Notes: generated by a model from the letters alone, not told the origin. A stretch of 64,000 nt of DNA from Stutzerimonas stutzeri (GCF_019090095.1 NZ_JAGQFP010000003.1:1-64000), one strand, 5' to 3'; counted from the first letter of the stretch, positions 1-12,352 are shown. Numbers and translations are program-made.

Positions 1-50
1 AACCGCTTGCGCTTCCGATCAACTATCCGTCTCTCGTCAGCGGGAGGCGA

Positions 51-78
51 ATCATACAGCGTTCAAAACCGCTGTCAA
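51..78 (-). promoter_or_regulatory. rRNA-type sigma70 promoter P3
   Basis: Minus-strand -35 TTGACA (73-78, perfect) and -10 TATGAT (51-56) with a 16-nt spacer and discriminator TCGCCTCCC. A 14-nt direct repeat (CGCTTCCGATCAAC at 10-23 and 92-105 on the plus strand) flanks it, suggesting that the promoter unit was duplicated and that another copy may lie beyond the window edge. Confidence 0.75.
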
Positions 79-155
79 CCACCTTTTCAACCGCTTCCGA
101 TCAACCCGACCGAAGCCACCAACAGGACTCAACCACCACCCTGTCAGCCCGGCGC

Positions 156-183
156 ATTCTACTCGAATTCGCCGTCCGTGCAA
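156..183 (-). promoter_or_regulatory. rRNA-type sigma70 promoter P2
   Basis: Minus-strand -35 TTGCAC (178-183) and -10 TAGAAT (156-161) with a 16-nt spacer and GC-rich discriminator GCGCCGG. It is the second member of a tandem array with the promoters at 253-280 and 51-78, all sharing spacer length and orientation. Confidence 0.75.
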
Positions 184-252
184 GCCTTTATTTTCGCTAA
201 CTTCTTGATTTACAAGAGGTTTTGCTAAAAGCCTGCGCCGGAGAAGGTGCGC

Positions 253-280
253 ATTATAGGGACTCAGAAACTCACGTCAA
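253..280 (-). promoter_or_regulatory. rRNA-type sigma70 promoter P1
   Basis: On the minus strand a consensus -35 TTGACG (275-280) and a perfect -10 TATAAT (253-258) are separated by 16 nt and followed by the GC-rich discriminator GCGCACC. A 16-nt spacer with a GC-rich discriminator is typical of stringently controlled stable-RNA promoters. It points left, out of the window, just downstream of tyrS. In P. aeruginosa tyrZ is followed by an rRNA operon. Confidence 0.85.
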
Positions 281-295
281 CGGTTGTTTTGGCTT

Positions 296-1495
296 TTATT
301 CGGCCTCGAGCAAAATTCGCCCGAATGCCTTCTTTCCGGCCTGACAAACATGGGTGCTACCGAGCTTGAACATGAACGAACGGTCAACCACCTGCCCATC
401 CACTCGAACTCCACCAGATGCAAGCAGGTCGCGAGCGACGGCCGCATTCTTAACCAGACCTGCTCGGTTAAGGACCGCGGCAATAGGCATATCTTCGGCA
501 GAGCGAAGCGTTATCTGAGGAATGTCCTCAGGCAGTTCGCCCTCCTTCATTCTATTACCTGCCGAGCGGTGCGCTGTCGCAGCGGCTTCTTCTCCATGGA
601 AGCGCGCCACGATTTCCTCGGCGAGCTTAATCTTGATATCCCGCGGATTTGCGCCACGCTCCACGTCCGCCTGGAAGCCTTTGATCTCTTCCATGTCACG
701 GAAACTCAGCAACTCGAAGTACCGCCACATGAGCGCATCCGGGATGGATACCAGCTTGCTGTACATGACGCCCGGCGCCTCTTGGATCCCGACGTAGTTC
801 CCCAGCGACTTGGACATCTTCTTCACGCCGTCCAACCCCTCGAGAAGAGGCATGGTCACGATGCACTGAGACTCCTGGCCGTAGGAGCGCTGGAGCTCGC
901 GCCCCATCAAGAGATTGAATTTCTGATCCGTGCCACCAAGCTCCACATCCGCACGCAGCGCAACAGAGTCATAGCCCTGGACGAGCGGATAGAGAAACTC
1001 ATGAATCGCGATTGGCTGATTGGTGGAGTAACGCTTGCTGAAATCGTCCCGCTCGAGCATACGCGCCACTGTGTATTGCGACGCCAGCCGTATGAAGTCT
1101 GACGGCGTCAGCTGATCCATCCATGACGAGTTGAACGCCACTTCGGTCTTGGCCGGATCCAGAATCTTGAATACCTGGCTTTTATAGGTCTCGGCGTTCT
1201 CTAGCACTTGGTCACGCGTCAATGGCGGACGCGTTGCACTTTTACCACTGGGATCGCCGATCATCCCGGTGAAGTCGCCGATAAGGAAGACGACCTGGTG
1301 CCCCAAGTCCTGGAACTGGCGCAGCTTGTTTATAAGCACGGTGTGCCCGAGATGAAGATCCGGCGCCGTCGGATCGAAGCCGGCCTTGATTCGAAGCGGC
1401 AGCCCGCGCTCGAGCTTGGTGACCAGCTCTGCCTCGACAAGCACTTCGTCAGCGCCCCGCTTGATCACCGACAGCTGCTCTTGAACCGACTTCAT
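296..1495 (-). CDS. tyrS: tyrosyl-tRNA synthetase (TyrS/TyrZ)
   Basis: Cytoplasmic class I aminoacyl-tRNA synthetase that charges tRNA-Tyr with tyrosine. The Rossmann domain carries the HIGH-like motif HLGH (residues 48-51) and a KMSKS loop in the second half ([11 protein letters not shown]). The C-terminus is an S4 RNA-binding domain with the usual GGVRVDG segment. I place the start at 1495 (399 aa, MKSVQEQL) because GAGG lies 7 nt upstream; an in-frame ATG at 1507 would add four residues. Its stop lies only about 15 nt from the P1 rRNA promoter. The sequence is of the TyrZ type (HLGH) found in pseudomonads. High confidence. Confidence 0.96.
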   Translation of the reverse strand: MKSVQEQLSVIKRGADEVLVEAELVTKLERGLPLRIKAGFDPTAPDLHLGHTVLINKLRQFQDLGHQVVFLIGDFTGMIGDPSGKSATRPPLTRDQVLENAETYKSQVFKILDPAKTEVAFNSSWMDQLTPSDFIRLASQYTVARMLERDDFSKRYSTNQPIAIHEFLYPLVQGYDSVALRADVELGGTDQKFNLLMGRELQRSYGQESQCIVTMPLLEGLDGVKKMSKSLGNYVGIQEAPGVMYSKLVSIPDALMWRYFELLSFRDMEEIKGFQADVERGANPRDIKIKLAEEIVARFHGEEAAATAHRSAGNRMKEGELPEDIPQITLRSAEDMPIAAVLNRAGLVKNAAVARDLLASGGVRVDGQVVDRSFMFKLGSTHVCQAGKKAFGRILLEAE

Positions 1496-1679
1496 TAAAG
1501 GCCTCATACCAAGAAATAAAGGCGGTCAACCTTACAAGAACGCCGAGAAAATTCAACGGCGCCGAGCACGAACCAGCAAGCCGCAAGGGAACGCGAGGGT
1601 TGCCTCAGCGTGGCTTTGGTTATATTTTAGACAGATATTTTTCCTGTACAAAACACCGCCAGACATCTCCAGACTTCTA

Positions 1680-4168
<2,489 letters not shown>

Positions 4169-4205
4169 CGCTCAAAGCCCAGGGGCCCAACATGCAAAGC
4201 TCGAA

Positions 4206-4234
4206 ACGAAAAACACCGCGCCATAGCGCGGTGT
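4206..4234 (-). terminator. Rho-independent terminator of erpA
   Basis: Perfect 8-bp stem CACCGCGC/GCGCGGTG (4214-4221, 4226-4233) with a 4-nt loop, followed on the minus strand by TTTTTCGTTT. It sits just after the erpA stop and can also limit read-through from anmK. Confidence 0.85.
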
Positions 4235-4250
4235 GCTCGCAGCAAGCAGA

Positions 4251-4601
4251 TTAGATCGAGAAGGACTGACCGCAGCCACACGTCGTGGTCGCGTTCGGGT
4301 TCTTGATGACGAACCGTGAGCCTTCCAACCCCTCCTGATAGTCGACTTCAGCGCCAGCCAAGTACTGGTAGCTCATGGGGTCCACCACCAGGCTAACACC
4401 CTCGCGCTCGATGATGGTGTCATCCTCGGCCAGGTCCTCATCGAAGGTGAAGCCGTACTGGAAACCAGAGCAGCCACCGCCGGTGACGAAGACACGCAGC
4501 TTCAACCGCGGATTGCCCTCTTCATCCACCAGACTCTTCACCTTGCTCGCGGCACCCTGACTGAACTGAATCGCGGTGGGCGTGAAGGATTCGACACTCA
4601 T
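4251..4601 (-). CDS. erpA: iron-sulfur cluster insertion protein ErpA
   Basis: A-type carrier that delivers Fe-S clusters to apoproteins, including isoprenoid biosynthesis enzymes. The 116-aa protein has the three conserved cysteines of the HesB/IscA fold: C44 in [11 protein letters not shown], and C108 and C110 in CGCGQSF near the C-terminus. It stands alone, with its own terminator at 4206-4234, between anmK and argC as in P. aeruginosa. ErpA is preferred over IscA because it is outside an isc cluster and matches the conserved location. Confidence 0.93.
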   Translation of the reverse strand: MSVESFTPTAIQFSQGAASKVKSLVDEEGNPRLKLRVFVTGGGCSGFQYGFTFDEDLAEDDTIIEREGVSLVVDPMSYQYLAGAEVDYQEGLEGSRFVIKNPNATTTCGCGQSFSI

Positions 4602-4736
4602 TTGGTTCTCCTGGCGCGGGAGCGCCCATTACTGCGTTGACGCCGCATTATCGGCTTCTCCTACAAAATCGGTCAACTATTCCATTAATGGGCGACCACC
4701 CATCAAGCAGCCGTTCATTTACGGAACCCGCATGCC

Positions 4737-5771
4737 TCACGGCAGCAGCGCTGCGTTGCCCAGACCAAGCCGCTCATCCAGGCCGAAGGCAATGTTCATG
4801 TCTTGCAGAGCCTGTCCGGACGCACCTTTGACCAGATTGTCGATAACCGATAGCACGACGACCAAGTCCCCGCCTTGCGGGCGGTGGACCGCGATCCGGC
4901 ACATGTTGGCGCCGCGCACACTGCGTGTTTCCGGATGGCTACCGGCGGGCATGACATCGACGAACGGCTCGTCAGCATAGCGCTGCTCATAAAGCGCTTG
5001 CAGATCGACGGACGTGTCGAGCAAGGTCGCATACAGCGTCGCGTGGATGCCACGGATCATCGGCGTCAGGTGCGGCACGAATGTCAGCCCGACTTCGCCG
5101 CCAGCAGCACGGCGCAGTCCTTGCGTGATTTCGGGGAGATGCCGATGGCCTTTGACGGCATAAGCCATCATGCTTTCGCCCGCCTCGGTGAACAGGGATC
5201 CGATTTTCGCCGCCCGGCCAGCACCGCTGACACCTGACTTGCAATCGGCGATCAGCCGCGACGGATCGACCAGACCATTTTCCAGCAACGGCAGATAGCC
5301 CAGCTGGGTCGCGGTCGGATAACAGCCCGGGACCGCAATCAAACGCGCCGTTCTGATCTTCTCGCGGTTGACTTCCGGCAGGCCGTAGACCGCCTCAGGC
5401 AGCAGGGATGGCGCGCCATGGGGCTGGCCGTACCACTTGGCCCACTCATCGGGATCCTGCAAACGGAAATCGGCAGACAGGTCGATGACCCGGGTCCCTG
5501 CATCCAGCAGCTCCGCGGCGAGCGCATGGGCTACGCCGTGGGGGGTTGCAAAGAAGACCACGTCGCAAGCGCCTAGCGTCGCGCTGTCAGGAACGCTGAA
5601 CGTGAGCCCATCGTAGTGCCCGCGAAGGTTCGGAAACATATCCGTGACCTTGACGCCGTCTTCGGAGCGAGAGGTGATGACGACCACTTCGGCCTGGGGG
5701 TGCTGTGCCAACAGACGCAGCAGTTCGACCCCGGTATAGCCTGTGCCACCAACGATTCCGACCTTGACCAT
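4737..5771 (-). CDS. argC: N-acetyl-gamma-glutamyl-phosphate reductase
   Basis: NADPH-dependent reductase for the third step of arginine biosynthesis (N-acetyl-glutamyl-5-phosphate to the semialdehyde). The N-terminal nucleotide-binding motif GGTGYTG begins at residue 8 and the catalytic cysteine is C150 in VPGCYPT. I set the start at 5771 (344 aa, MVKVGIVGG), the usual family N-terminus; the reading frame stays open 41 codons further upstream but that part is not conserved in type. It is the single-gene type 1 ArgC. It is divergent from hemJ, with 134 bp between the starts. Confidence 0.95.
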   Translation of the reverse strand: MVKVGIVGGTGYTGVELLRLLAQHPQAEVVVITSRSEDGVKVTDMFPNLRGHYDGLTFSVPDSATLGACDVVFFATPHGVAHALAAELLDAGTRVIDLSADFRLQDPDEWAKWYGQPHGAPSLLPEAVYGLPEVNREKIRTARLIAVPGCYPTATQLGYLPLLENGLVDPSRLIADCKSGVSGAGRAAKIGSLFTEAGESMMAYAVKGHRHLPEITQGLRRAAGGEVGLTFVPHLTPMIRGIHATLYATLLDTSVDLQALYEQRYADEPFVDVMPAGSHPETRSVRGANMCRIAVHRPQGGDLVVVLSVIDNLVKGASGQALQDMNIAFGLDERLGLGNAALLP

Positions 5772-5905
5772 GAGCTGCCTCGCGCACTGCAACAATAAGA
5801 ACGGCGATGATAAAGGCGCCCGCGCCCAGGGCCAACCACCTAGATGACGCGCGGACCTCGCAGCCACTACTATCGACCACGATATCGAAACCAAGGAACC
5901 GCCGA

Positions 5906-6334
5906 ATGCTCTACATGTGGCTCAAAGCCCTACACATCGTCGCCATTGTCTGCTGGTTCGCCGGGCTGTTCTATTTACCCAGGCTCTTCGTTTATCACGC
6001 GATGAGCGAGGATGCGATCAGCCGCGAGCGCTTCCAGGTCATGGAACGCAAGCTCTACCGTGGAATCATGATGCCCTCGATGATCGCCACGCTGCTTCTT
6101 GGCGCTGGCATGATCGCGCTCAACCCAGCGCTGTTCAGCAGCGGCGGCTGGCTGCACGCCAAGCTGGCGCTGGTCGTTCTGCTGATTGGCTACCACCACG
6201 TATGTGGCGCACAGGTGAAGCGCTTCGCGCGCAACGAGAACACCCGCAGCCACGTGTTCTATCGCTGGTTCAACGAGTTTCCGGTGCTGCTGCTGCTGGC
6301 GATCGTCATCCTCGTGGTGGTCAAACCCTTCTGA
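5906..6334 (+). CDS. hemJ: protoporphyrinogen IX oxidase HemJ
   Basis: Inner-membrane protein that oxidises protoporphyrinogen IX to protoporphyrin IX in heme synthesis, replacing HemG/HemY. The 142-aa protein has four hydrophobic segments. Conserved H10 (in [11 protein letters not shown]) and K86 (in [10 protein letters not shown]) match the residues described as essential in HemJ. The start at 5906 has AAGGAA upstream; an upstream ATG at 5807 would add a non-hydrophobic tail unlike the family. It was long annotated as a CopD-like hypothetical protein. The next gene follows by 21 nt, so they are probably co-transcribed. Confidence 0.85.
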   Translation: MLYMWLKALHIVAIVCWFAGLFYLPRLFVYHAMSEDAISRERFQVMERKLYRGIMMPSMIATLLLGAGMIALNPALFSSGGWLHAKLALVVLLIGYHHVCGAQVKRFARNENTRSHVFYRWFNEFPVLLLLAIVILVVVKPF

Positions 6335-6355
6335 AAACCCTAAGAGGATATCCAG

Positions 6356-7330
6356 ATGTCACTACCCGCTCACCTGCAAGCGCGTCTGCGTCTGCCACTG
6401 GTTGCCGCGCCGATGTTTCTGGTATCCAACCCCCTGCTCGTTGCTGCCTGCTGCGCCAGTGGCGTGGTCGGCAGCTTCCCGGCCCTTAACCAACGAGAGA
6501 GCAGCGGGTTTCGTGACTGGCTGCAAGAGCTGAATCAGCATCTATCGGGCATGCAGGAGCCGGCGCCATACGCCGTCAACCTGATCGTCCACCATAGCAA
6601 CCCTCGCCTGCAGGCCGACCTGGCCATCTGTGTGCAGGAGCGAGTCCCGATCGTCATAACCAGCCTTGGCGCCGTGAAGGAGGTCGTCGATGCCGTGCAT
6701 GCTTATGGTGGCCTGGTCTTTCACGATGTCACCACGCGACGACACGCGGAAAAAGCTGCCGAGGCGGGTGTCGATGGTCTGATTGCGGTGGCGGCGGGCG
6801 CGGGCGGTCACGCGGGCACATGGAGTCCGTTCGCACTGGTCGCCGAGATTCGCCAGTTCTTCGACAAGACGCTGCTACTGGCGGGCTGCCTCAACCACGG
6901 ACACGAAATCCTTGCCGCGCAACTGCTGGGGGCAGATCTCGCCTACATGGGGACCCGCTTCATCGCCACTCGAGAAAGCCAGGCGCCCGATGCCTACAAG
7001 CAGATGTTGCTGCAGGCCCATGCCGCCGACATCGTTCACACCGCCGCCGTTTCAGGCGTGCCAGCGAGTTTTATGCGGCAAAGCCTGCAACAGGCAGGGT
7101 TCGACGAGGAGCGCCTCAAAGGCAAGGGCGAAATGAACTACGGCGAAAAGCTCAAACCGGTGAACGACGAAGCCAAGGCCTGGAAAACCGTTTGGTCGGC
7201 GGGGCAAGGCGTCGGAGGAATCGAAGACCTTCCCAGCGCCACGGAACTGATCGAGCGACTGGACCGAGAATACCGCGCCGCACACAGTCAGGCGGCACAG
7301 CTCTCGCTACGCTGGATGGGCCAATCGTGA
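6356..7330 (+). CDS. nitronate monooxygenase (2-nitropropane dioxygenase family)
   Basis: FMN-dependent TIM-barrel oxidase that oxidises alkyl nitronates, such as propionate-3-nitronate, to carbonyl compounds and nitrite. Family signatures are the N-terminal LVAAPMFLVSNPLLVAACCASG, the phosphate-binding AAGAGGHAGTWSPF and the MGTRFIAT segment. At 324 aa it has class I NMO length. The SD AAGAGG lies 10 nt upstream of the ATG. The orthologous position in P. aeruginosa (PA0660) holds an NMO of this type. The true substrate is not visible from sequence. Confidence 0.88.
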   Translation: MSLPAHLQARLRLPLVAAPMFLVSNPLLVAACCASGVVGSFPALNQRESSGFRDWLQELNQHLSGMQEPAPYAVNLIVHHSNPRLQADLAICVQERVPIVITSLGAVKEVVDAVHAYGGLVFHDVTTRRHAEKAAEAGVDGLIAVAAGAGGHAGTWSPFALVAEIRQFFDKTLLLAGCLNHGHEILAAQLLGADLAYMGTRFIATRESQAPDAYKQMLLQAHAADIVHTAAVSGVPASFMRQSLQQAGFDEERLKGKGEMNYGEKLKPVNDEAKAWKTVWSAGQGVGGIEDLPSATELIERLDREYRAAHSQAAQLSLRWMGQS

Positions 7331-7441
7331 CACACCTCTCATCGCGCGTAACGCCCGGCCTGGCACGCCTCGGGCGCCGCTTGTTGGCGACCTAGCCGCG
7401 CTTTACGCTTGCGCGACTTACCTGGAAACAAGGATGTGGCG

Positions 7442-8359
7442 ATGAGCGCCGACCACTACAGGATTGTCTTCGACGGCGAACTGGCACCGGGTATGTCCCT
7501 GGAAGCGGCCAAGCACAACCTGGCCGACTTGTTCAGAGTCGACATCAGCAAGGTCGAGCGGCTGTTTGGACAGGGGCCAGTCAGTATCAAGCGCAACCTG
7601 AGCGCGCCCGAAGCCGACCGTTATCTGGAGGCGCTGCAACGGGCGGGAGCGTGCGCACGCAAAGAGCCGGAAGCCATGCGCGCCACGACTCTGAGCCTTG
7701 TCGATGACAGGCCGCCGCAAGAACCGCAGAGCGAAGAGATGGCATGTCCGAAATGTGGCCATGCCCAGCCGATTGCGCCCCTGTGCCAGCAATGCGGCAT
7801 CGTGATCCAGAAGTACCTGGCCCGGCAAGCCCAGCTGGCCGAAGCGTCAAAGCAGAACGAAAGCCAAGATACTGCACAACCCTACGCACCGCCTCGCGCC
7901 CAGGTTGGCGAGCCGATGGCCGAGTTCGGCACGCTGAAGATTTTTAGCTTGCGGGGTCGAATCGGCCGTTTGCGCTATCTCGCCTGGTCTGCCGTGATGA
8001 TGGCCGCTGCGACCGGGCTCTGGGTAGTCATCGCGATGGCGTTTGGCATGTCCGCGGTGCTCGGATCGCTTCTCGCCGTGATCGCCGGCTTGGGCATCCT
8101 GCTCGCAAGCACCCTGATAGGCGTGCAGCGCCTGCACGACATTGGCTGGTCCGGCTGGCTCATGCTGCTCAATCTGGTGCCGGGGGTCGGCGCCATCTTT
8201 CCGCTGGTGATGCTGCTCGCGCCGGGAAACGAGGGCGCAAATCGCTTTGGCCCACCACAACCACCCAATACCCGGGCTGTGCGGCTCCTCGCGGCACTCT
8301 GGCTGCTGGTTCCGCTTATTGCGATCTTGGCCGCACTTGTCATACCGACATACCAGTAG
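7442..8359 (+). CDS. DUF805 membrane protein with zinc ribbon
   Basis: Inner-membrane protein of unknown function, 305 aa. The N-terminal part (about 1-85) is soluble and resembles domains that precede DUF805 in pseudomonads. A zinc ribbon of the form CPKCGHAQP...CQQCG follows near residues 101-120. The C-terminal DUF805 domain begins near residue 160 (LKIFSLRGRIGRLRYLAW) and has three or four hydrophobic helices plus the typical RLHDIGWSGW motif. Start chosen at 7442 (AAGGATG upstream) rather than 7409. No pathway can be inferred from the neighbours. Confidence 0.8.
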   Translation: MSADHYRIVFDGELAPGMSLEAAKHNLADLFRVDISKVERLFGQGPVSIKRNLSAPEADRYLEALQRAGACARKEPEAMRATTLSLVDDRPPQEPQSEEMACPKCGHAQPIAPLCQQCGIVIQKYLARQAQLAEASKQNESQDTAQPYAPPRAQVGEPMAEFGTLKIFSLRGRIGRLRYLAWSAVMMAAATGLWVVIAMAFGMSAVLGSLLAVIAGLGILLASTLIGVQRLHDIGWSGWLMLLNLVPGVGAIFPLVMLLAPGNEGANRFGPPQPPNTRAVRLLAALWLLVPLIAILAALVIPTYQ

Positions 8360-8725
8360 CGCGGCGCAACTGCGCACGCTCGGACGATGCCAGCACCACG
8401 TGCCGCTTTAGCCCAGCGCGCCGCAACTCCGCGAACGTTTCTCGCCGCAATCGCCGCCAACGACGAAGTAGGCCGGATGGCCTGTAACGGCCTCGCCTGA
8501 TCCGTTGCCTCTAACGGTGCCTGGCTGGCGTAACGGCCGATACGGCCTAGCTGATCGGTCTTTGCCCGGGAAAGCCATCGCGTGCGCACGGCCCGAGCAT
8601 GCAGGTCGACCCCATCGATCAATCGCGCCGTGACGGGGCAACGTTCCTAACTGCGCGGTGCAGGCTGACCAGGCCCAAAACGGCCTGTTACACTGCCCAA
8701 TCGTTCCAATCGCTGGAGACACGCC
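8360..8725. other. 366-bp gap between the DUF805 gene and the HIT gene
   Basis: No convincing gene. The minus-strand open frames here have no ribosome-binding site and no recognisable family. TAACGG occurs three times between 8490 and 8550, without clear symmetry. The right end should contain the HIT-gene promoter. Confidence 0.4.
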
Positions 8726-9067
8726 ATGGATTGTCTATTTTGCAAGATCGTGGCCGGGGACATCCCTGCGCAGAAGATATATGAAGACGATCAGGTCATC
8801 GCCTTCAATGACATCGCGCCCCAGGCGCCTGTGCATTTTCTGGTCATCCCCAAGAAGCACATTCCAACCCTGCATGACCTGAGCGAGGCGGATGACAAGC
8901 TGCTCGCCGGCCATATCCTCTTTACCGCTCAACAACTGGCCGAACAAAAGGGCTGTGAGGATGGCTTTCGCGTCGTCATGAACTGCAACGACCAAGGCGG
9001 CCAGACGGTCTACCACATTCACATGCATGTGCTCGGCCAGCGCCAGATGCACTGGCCTCCAGGCTGA
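8726..9067 (+). CDS. hinT: HIT family purine nucleoside phosphoramidase (HinT-like)
   Basis: Small cytoplasmic histidine-triad hydrolase that acts on adenosine phosphoramidates and acyl-adenylates. The 113-aa protein begins MDCLFCKIVAGDIPAQKIYED, standard for HinT, and ends with the triad HIHMHVLG (H97, H99, H101). GGAG lies upstream of the ATG. It stands alone ahead of coq7. The symbol is by similarity. Confidence 0.92.
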   Translation: MDCLFCKIVAGDIPAQKIYEDDQVIAFNDIAPQAPVHFLVIPKKHIPTLHDLSEADDKLLAGHILFTAQQLAEQKGCEDGFRVVMNCNDQGGQTVYHIHMHVLGQRQMHWPPG

Positions 9068-9127
9068 CCGTCGCCACCCGAGACGCGCACTTTCAATCAA
9101 GGCTGCTCCGAAACACCTGGAGGCGAG

Positions 9128-9775
9128 ATGCCCAACCAACGTGAATACTCACCTGCCGATCGCCTGCTGATGCAAGCCGATGCGGCGCTACGAACGCTGC
9201 TTCCTTTCAGTGGCCAGCCACATCGCCCGACACCGGCCGTTGTGAAGAACGAGACGGAACTGAGCGACAGCGAAGCGCGTCACGTCGCAGGCCTGATGCG
9301 CATCAACCATACCGGAGAGGTCTGCGCCCAAGCGCTGTACCAGGGCCAGGCCTTGACGGCGCGGCTGCCAAACGTACGGGAAGCGATGGAGCGCGCAGCC
9401 GACGAGGAAATCGATCATCTGGCCTGGTGCGAACAGCGAATCCACCAGCTCGGCAGCCATACCAGCGTACTCAACCCACTGTTCTATGGTTTGTCGTTCG
9501 GCATCGGCGCCTCTGCCGGCTTGATCAGCGACCGCATCAGCCTGGGTTTCGTCGCGGCGACCGAAGACCAGGTTTGCAAGCATCTGGACGAGCACCTCGA
9601 GCAGCTTCCCGCAGCCGATGAGAAGTCACGGGCGATACTCGAGCAAATGCGCGAGGACGAGGCGCAGCACTCCACCGCTGCGCTGGACGCTGGCGGCCTG
9701 CGCTTTCCGGCGCCGATCAAGTTCGGCATGAGTCTGATGGCCAAGGTGATGACCAAGACGACCTATCGGATTTGA
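9128..9775 (+). CDS. coq7: 2-polyprenyl-3-methyl-6-methoxy-1,4-benzoquinone monooxygenase (Coq7)
   Basis: Membrane-bound di-iron hydroxylase of ubiquinone biosynthesis that hydroxylates demethoxyubiquinol. Carboxylate and histidine iron ligands are seen in [36 protein letters not shown] and REDEAQHS, the Coq7 pattern. At 215 aa it is the long bacterial form. GGAGGCG precedes the ATG. It converges with speD on a shared terminator. Confidence 0.94.
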   Translation: MPNQREYSPADRLLMQADAALRTLLPFSGQPHRPTPAVVKNETELSDSEARHVAGLMRINHTGEVCAQALYQGQALTARLPNVREAMERAADEEIDHLAWCEQRIHQLGSHTSVLNPLFYGLSFGIGASAGLISDRISLGFVAATEDQVCKHLDEHLEQLPAADEKSRAILEQMREDEAQHSTAALDAGGLRFPAPIKFGMSLMAKVMTKTTYRI

Positions 9776-9800
9776 CGAGCGCGTCCCGCAGATACGACAA

Positions 9801-9828
9801 GGGCGCCTCAGAGGCGCCCTTTCGTTTA
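9801..9828. terminator. bidirectional terminator between coq7 and speD
   Basis: Perfect 9-bp stem GGGCGCCTC/GAGGCGCCC with a 1-nt loop. It is followed on the plus strand by TTTCGTTT and is A-rich on the other side, so it can serve both converging genes. It begins 25 nt after the coq7 stop and ends just before the speD stop. Confidence 0.8.
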
Positions 9829-9829
9829 C

Positions 9830-10627
9830 TTAGCCCGGCATGTTGCGGGCGTAGAAGATTTCCAGCATTTCATGTCGGAGGCGATCTTCCACCTGCTCGC
9901 GCTGTTCTGGTGACAGATTACTGGTGGCATCGCCGAACAGATAGTTTTCCAGCTCGAAGTTCTTGAGCAGCATCTTGGTGTGGAACAAGTTCTCCTGGTA
10001 CACATTCACATCGGTCATTTGATAGGCCGACCGCGTATCTTCCGAAAGATAGTTCTGAATCGAATTGATTTCGTGATCGATGAAGTGCTTTTTGCCTTCA
10101 ACATCGCGGGTGAAGCCGCGAACGCGGTAGTCCACCGTCACGATATCCGAATCGAACTGATGGATCAGGTAGTTAAGCGCCTTGAGTGGCGAAATAACCC
10201 CACATGTCGACACGTCGATATCCACCCGGAACGTCGCGATACCTTCGACGGGATGAATCTCAGGGTAGGTATGAACAGTGATGTGACTCTTGTCCAGGTG
10301 CGCCAGGATGGTGTCCGGCAACGGACCAGGCGATTCCTCAATCTGGCTGTCGGTTGGCGTAACCGGCTGCTCCGAGATGAGGATGGTCACGCTCGCACCC
10401 TGCGGCTCGTAGTCCTGCCGCGCGATATTGAGAATATTCGCGCCAATGATGTCGACTACATCGGTCAGAATCTGCGTCAACCGCTTCGCGTCATACTGCT
10501 CGTCGATGTACTGCACGTACGCCTGCTGATCTTCCTGGGTTTCGGCATAGCAGATGTCGTAGATATTGAAGCTCAAGGACTTCGTCAGGTTGTTGAACCC
10601 GTGGAGCTTGAGTTTGCTTTTCACCAT
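9830..10627 (-). CDS. speD: S-adenosylmethionine decarboxylase proenzyme, SpeD
   Basis: Pyruvoyl enzyme that decarboxylates S-adenosylmethionine to give the aminopropyl donor for spermidine. The 265-aa form is the long E. coli-type class 1A. The self-cleavage site is visible as [13 protein letters not shown], so the pyruvoyl group should form from S114. It is monocistronic in the minus direction. A polyamine link to the nearby GABA cluster at 20-30 kb is possible, since GABA is a putrescine breakdown product, but this is inference. Confidence 0.95.
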   Translation of the reverse strand: MVKSKLKLHGFNNLTKSLSFNIYDICYAETQEDQQAYVQYIDEQYDAKRLTQILTDVVDIIGANILNIARQDYEPQGASVTILISEQPVTPTDSQIEESPGPLPDTILAHLDKSHITVHTYPEIHPVEGIATFRVDIDVSTCGVISPLKALNYLIHQFDSDIVTVDYRVRGFTRDVEGKKHFIDHEINSIQNYLSEDTRSAYQMTDVNVYQENLFHTKMLLKNFELENYLFGDATSNLSPEQREQVEDRLRHEMLEIFYARNMPG

Positions 10628-10742
10628 TGGAGACTCTCTTCGATGCGGCGCACCGCGTGATTGAGCATGCCCGTCAGATACCTTTGTACCTGCGTAGGAC
10701 CGTATACACCTCTTCGCAATTGCGACCGTGGCTGTGTGCTAA

Positions 10743-10768
10743 CGAAACGCCCCGTAAAAAACGGGGCG
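10743..10768 (-). terminator. putative terminator downstream of the OsmC gene
   Basis: Perfect 8-bp stem CGCCCCGT/ACGGGGCG (10748-10755, 10761-10768) with an A-rich (U-rich on the minus strand) loop, followed on the minus strand by TTTCGTT. It lies about 120 nt after the OsmC stop. The rest of the 10628-10886 gap shows no gene. Confidence 0.5.
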
Positions 10769-10886
10769 CGCATTATGCAGATTGATAGCGTGAGGTTCCA
10801 GTACCCATGGGCTCAAATTCGCACGCCCGGTACCGGCTATGCCTACGCGGCGGCGGCATAGAGCGCTGCAGCGCGACGCTAACGGT

Positions 10887-11309
10887 TCAACCCAGCTCGA
10901 CGATTTCGTAGGCATGGGTGATTTCGACGCCGGCGCGCCCGAGCATGATCGACGCCGAGCAGTATTTTTCCGCTGACAGTTCGACGGCACGCTTGACCTG
11001 CGCCTCCTTCAAACCGCGCCCTTTGACGACGAAGCGCAGATGGATCTTGGTGAAGACCTTGGGATCTTCATCGGCACGCTCGGCTTCGAGGAACGCCTCG
11101 CAGCTTTCGACCGCCTGCCGAGACTTCTTCAGAATGCTGACCACATCGAAGTTGCTGCAACCACCGAGCCCCAGCAGCAGCATTTCCATCGGCCGGACGC
11201 CGAGATTACGCCCTCCGTTTTCCGGCGGACCGTCCATGACGACCACATGGCCGCTGCCCGACTCACCAAGAAACATCGCTTCGCCGGCCCACTGAATGCG
11301 CGCTTTCAT
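10887..11309 (-). CDS. OsmC family peroxiredoxin-like protein
   Basis: OsmC/Ohr-fold thiol protein of 140 aa. Both conserved cysteines of the family are present: C51 in LGGCSNFDVV and C117 in EKYCSASIML. The set resembles the YhfA-like subgroup more than Ohr proper, so organic hydroperoxide reduction is possible but not proven. It lies between speD and vfr, as in P. aeruginosa. Confidence 0.85.
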   Translation of the reverse strand: MKARIQWAGEAMFLGESGSGHVVVMDGPPENGGRNLGVRPMEMLLLGLGGCSNFDVVSILKKSRQAVESCEAFLEAERADEDPKVFTKIHLRFVVKGRGLKEAQVKRAVELSAEKYCSASIMLGRAGVEITHAYEIVELG

Positions 11310-11527
11310 CGATAGACTCCGGTTGAAAAGGAGCGAAGCTTAGCATGAGCGCCGACCGTGGCTGGAGTCGGCAATCCGACGAAAAGAATCCGCTAAAGTT
11401 GATTTCGTGTCGCAGTTTTGTTGTCGATCGAGACCTGTCTGTTAAGCTCTTTCAGCCTGATTACAGAACTCAGTCAAAACATAATAAGAACCTGCCTCTT
11501 ATTGGACACATCTTCCGGGACTAAAGC

Positions 11528-12172
11528 ATGGTCGCTATTACACTCACGCCCAAGATCAAGAACATCGACAAACTCCTCGCGCATTGCCATCGACGACGCT
11601 ATACCGCCAAGAGCACGATCATCTATGCAGGTGATCGCTGCGAGACGCTCTTCTTCATTGTAAAAGGCTCGGTCACCATCCTGATCGAAGACGACGACGG
11701 CCGCGAGATGATCATCGCCTATCTCAATTCGGGGGACTTCTTCGGGGAGATGGGGTTGTTCGAAAAGGAAGGCATGGAGAAGGAGCGCAGCGCCTGGGTG
11801 CGCGCCAAGACCGAGTGCGAAGTCGCCGAACTGAGCTACGCGAAGTTCCGTGAACTGACCCAGCAGGATCCCGATATCCTTTATGCACTGGGCAGCCAGA
11901 TGGCCGAACGCCTGCGCAACACCACCCGCAAGGTCGGGGACCTGGCCTTTCTCGACGTCACCGGCCGCGTCGCCCGCACATTGCTCGACCTCTGCAAGCA
12001 GCCCGATGCAATGACCCATCCCGACGGCATGCAGATCAAGATCACCCGTCAGGAAATCGGTCGCATCGTCGGCTGCTCGCGGGAGATGGTTGGACGCGTA
12101 CTCAAAAGCCTGGAGTCGCAGGGCCTGGTCCACGTCAAAGGCAAAACCATGGTGGTGTTCGGTACGCGTTGA
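11528..12172 (+). CDS. vfr: cAMP-binding transcriptional regulator Vfr (CRP family)
   Basis: Global cAMP-dependent regulator; the P. aeruginosa ortholog controls virulence genes, type IV pili and quorum sensing. The 214-aa protein has an N-terminal cyclic-nucleotide-binding barrel ([11 protein letters not shown] near residues 72-82) and a C-terminal winged helix with recognition segment [13 protein letters not shown]. It starts like Vfr ([23 protein letters not shown]) rather than E. coli CRP. It faces trpC, with a nested inverted-repeat element (12198-12352) in between. Confidence 0.95.
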   Translation: MVAITLTPKIKNIDKLLAHCHRRRYTAKSTIIYAGDRCETLFFIVKGSVTILIEDDDGREMIIAYLNSGDFFGEMGLFEKEGMEKERSAWVRAKTECEVAELSYAKFRELTQQDPDILYALGSQMAERLRNTTRKVGDLAFLDVTGRVARTLLDLCKQPDAMTHPDGMQIKITRQEIGRIVGCSREMVGRVLKSLESQGLVHVKGKTMVVFGTR

Positions 12173-12197
12173 CGGCCGGGCAGCACCGTAGAAAAAG

Positions 12198-12352
12198 CCG
12201 ACAATCCCAGCCACTAAGACGTTGCGCCCCTAAGCAAGGCAAAAATCAGCGGAAAAGTGCAGTTTACGTACGATAAACGCGCATTTTTGAGCTGATTTTT
12301 CTCATGCTGCCAGGCGAGCGCAACGACGCTCAACGTGCCGGCGGATTGTCGG
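12198..12352. repeat. nested inverted-repeat element, copy 1
   Basis: About 155 bp built of nested inverted repeats: CCGACAATCC/GGATTGTCGG (12198-12207, 12343-12352), GTTGCGC/GCGCAAC (12221-12227, 12318-12324) and AAAAATCAGC/GCTGATTTTT (12241-12250, 12291-12300). At the centre is GTTTA...TAAAC (12262-12278). It has no coding potential and lies between convergent vfr and trpC. It shares architecture and core with copies at 31120-31282 and 53282-53419. Confidence 0.75.

Noticed and set aside
7..228. 73-codon plus-strand open frame at the left edge
   Set aside because: It has no ribosome-binding site and no family, and it runs across the rRNA promoter array on the other strand.
8408..8722. 104-codon minus-strand open frame in the gap before hinT
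   Set aside because: No ribosome-binding site and no family; codon use looks random.
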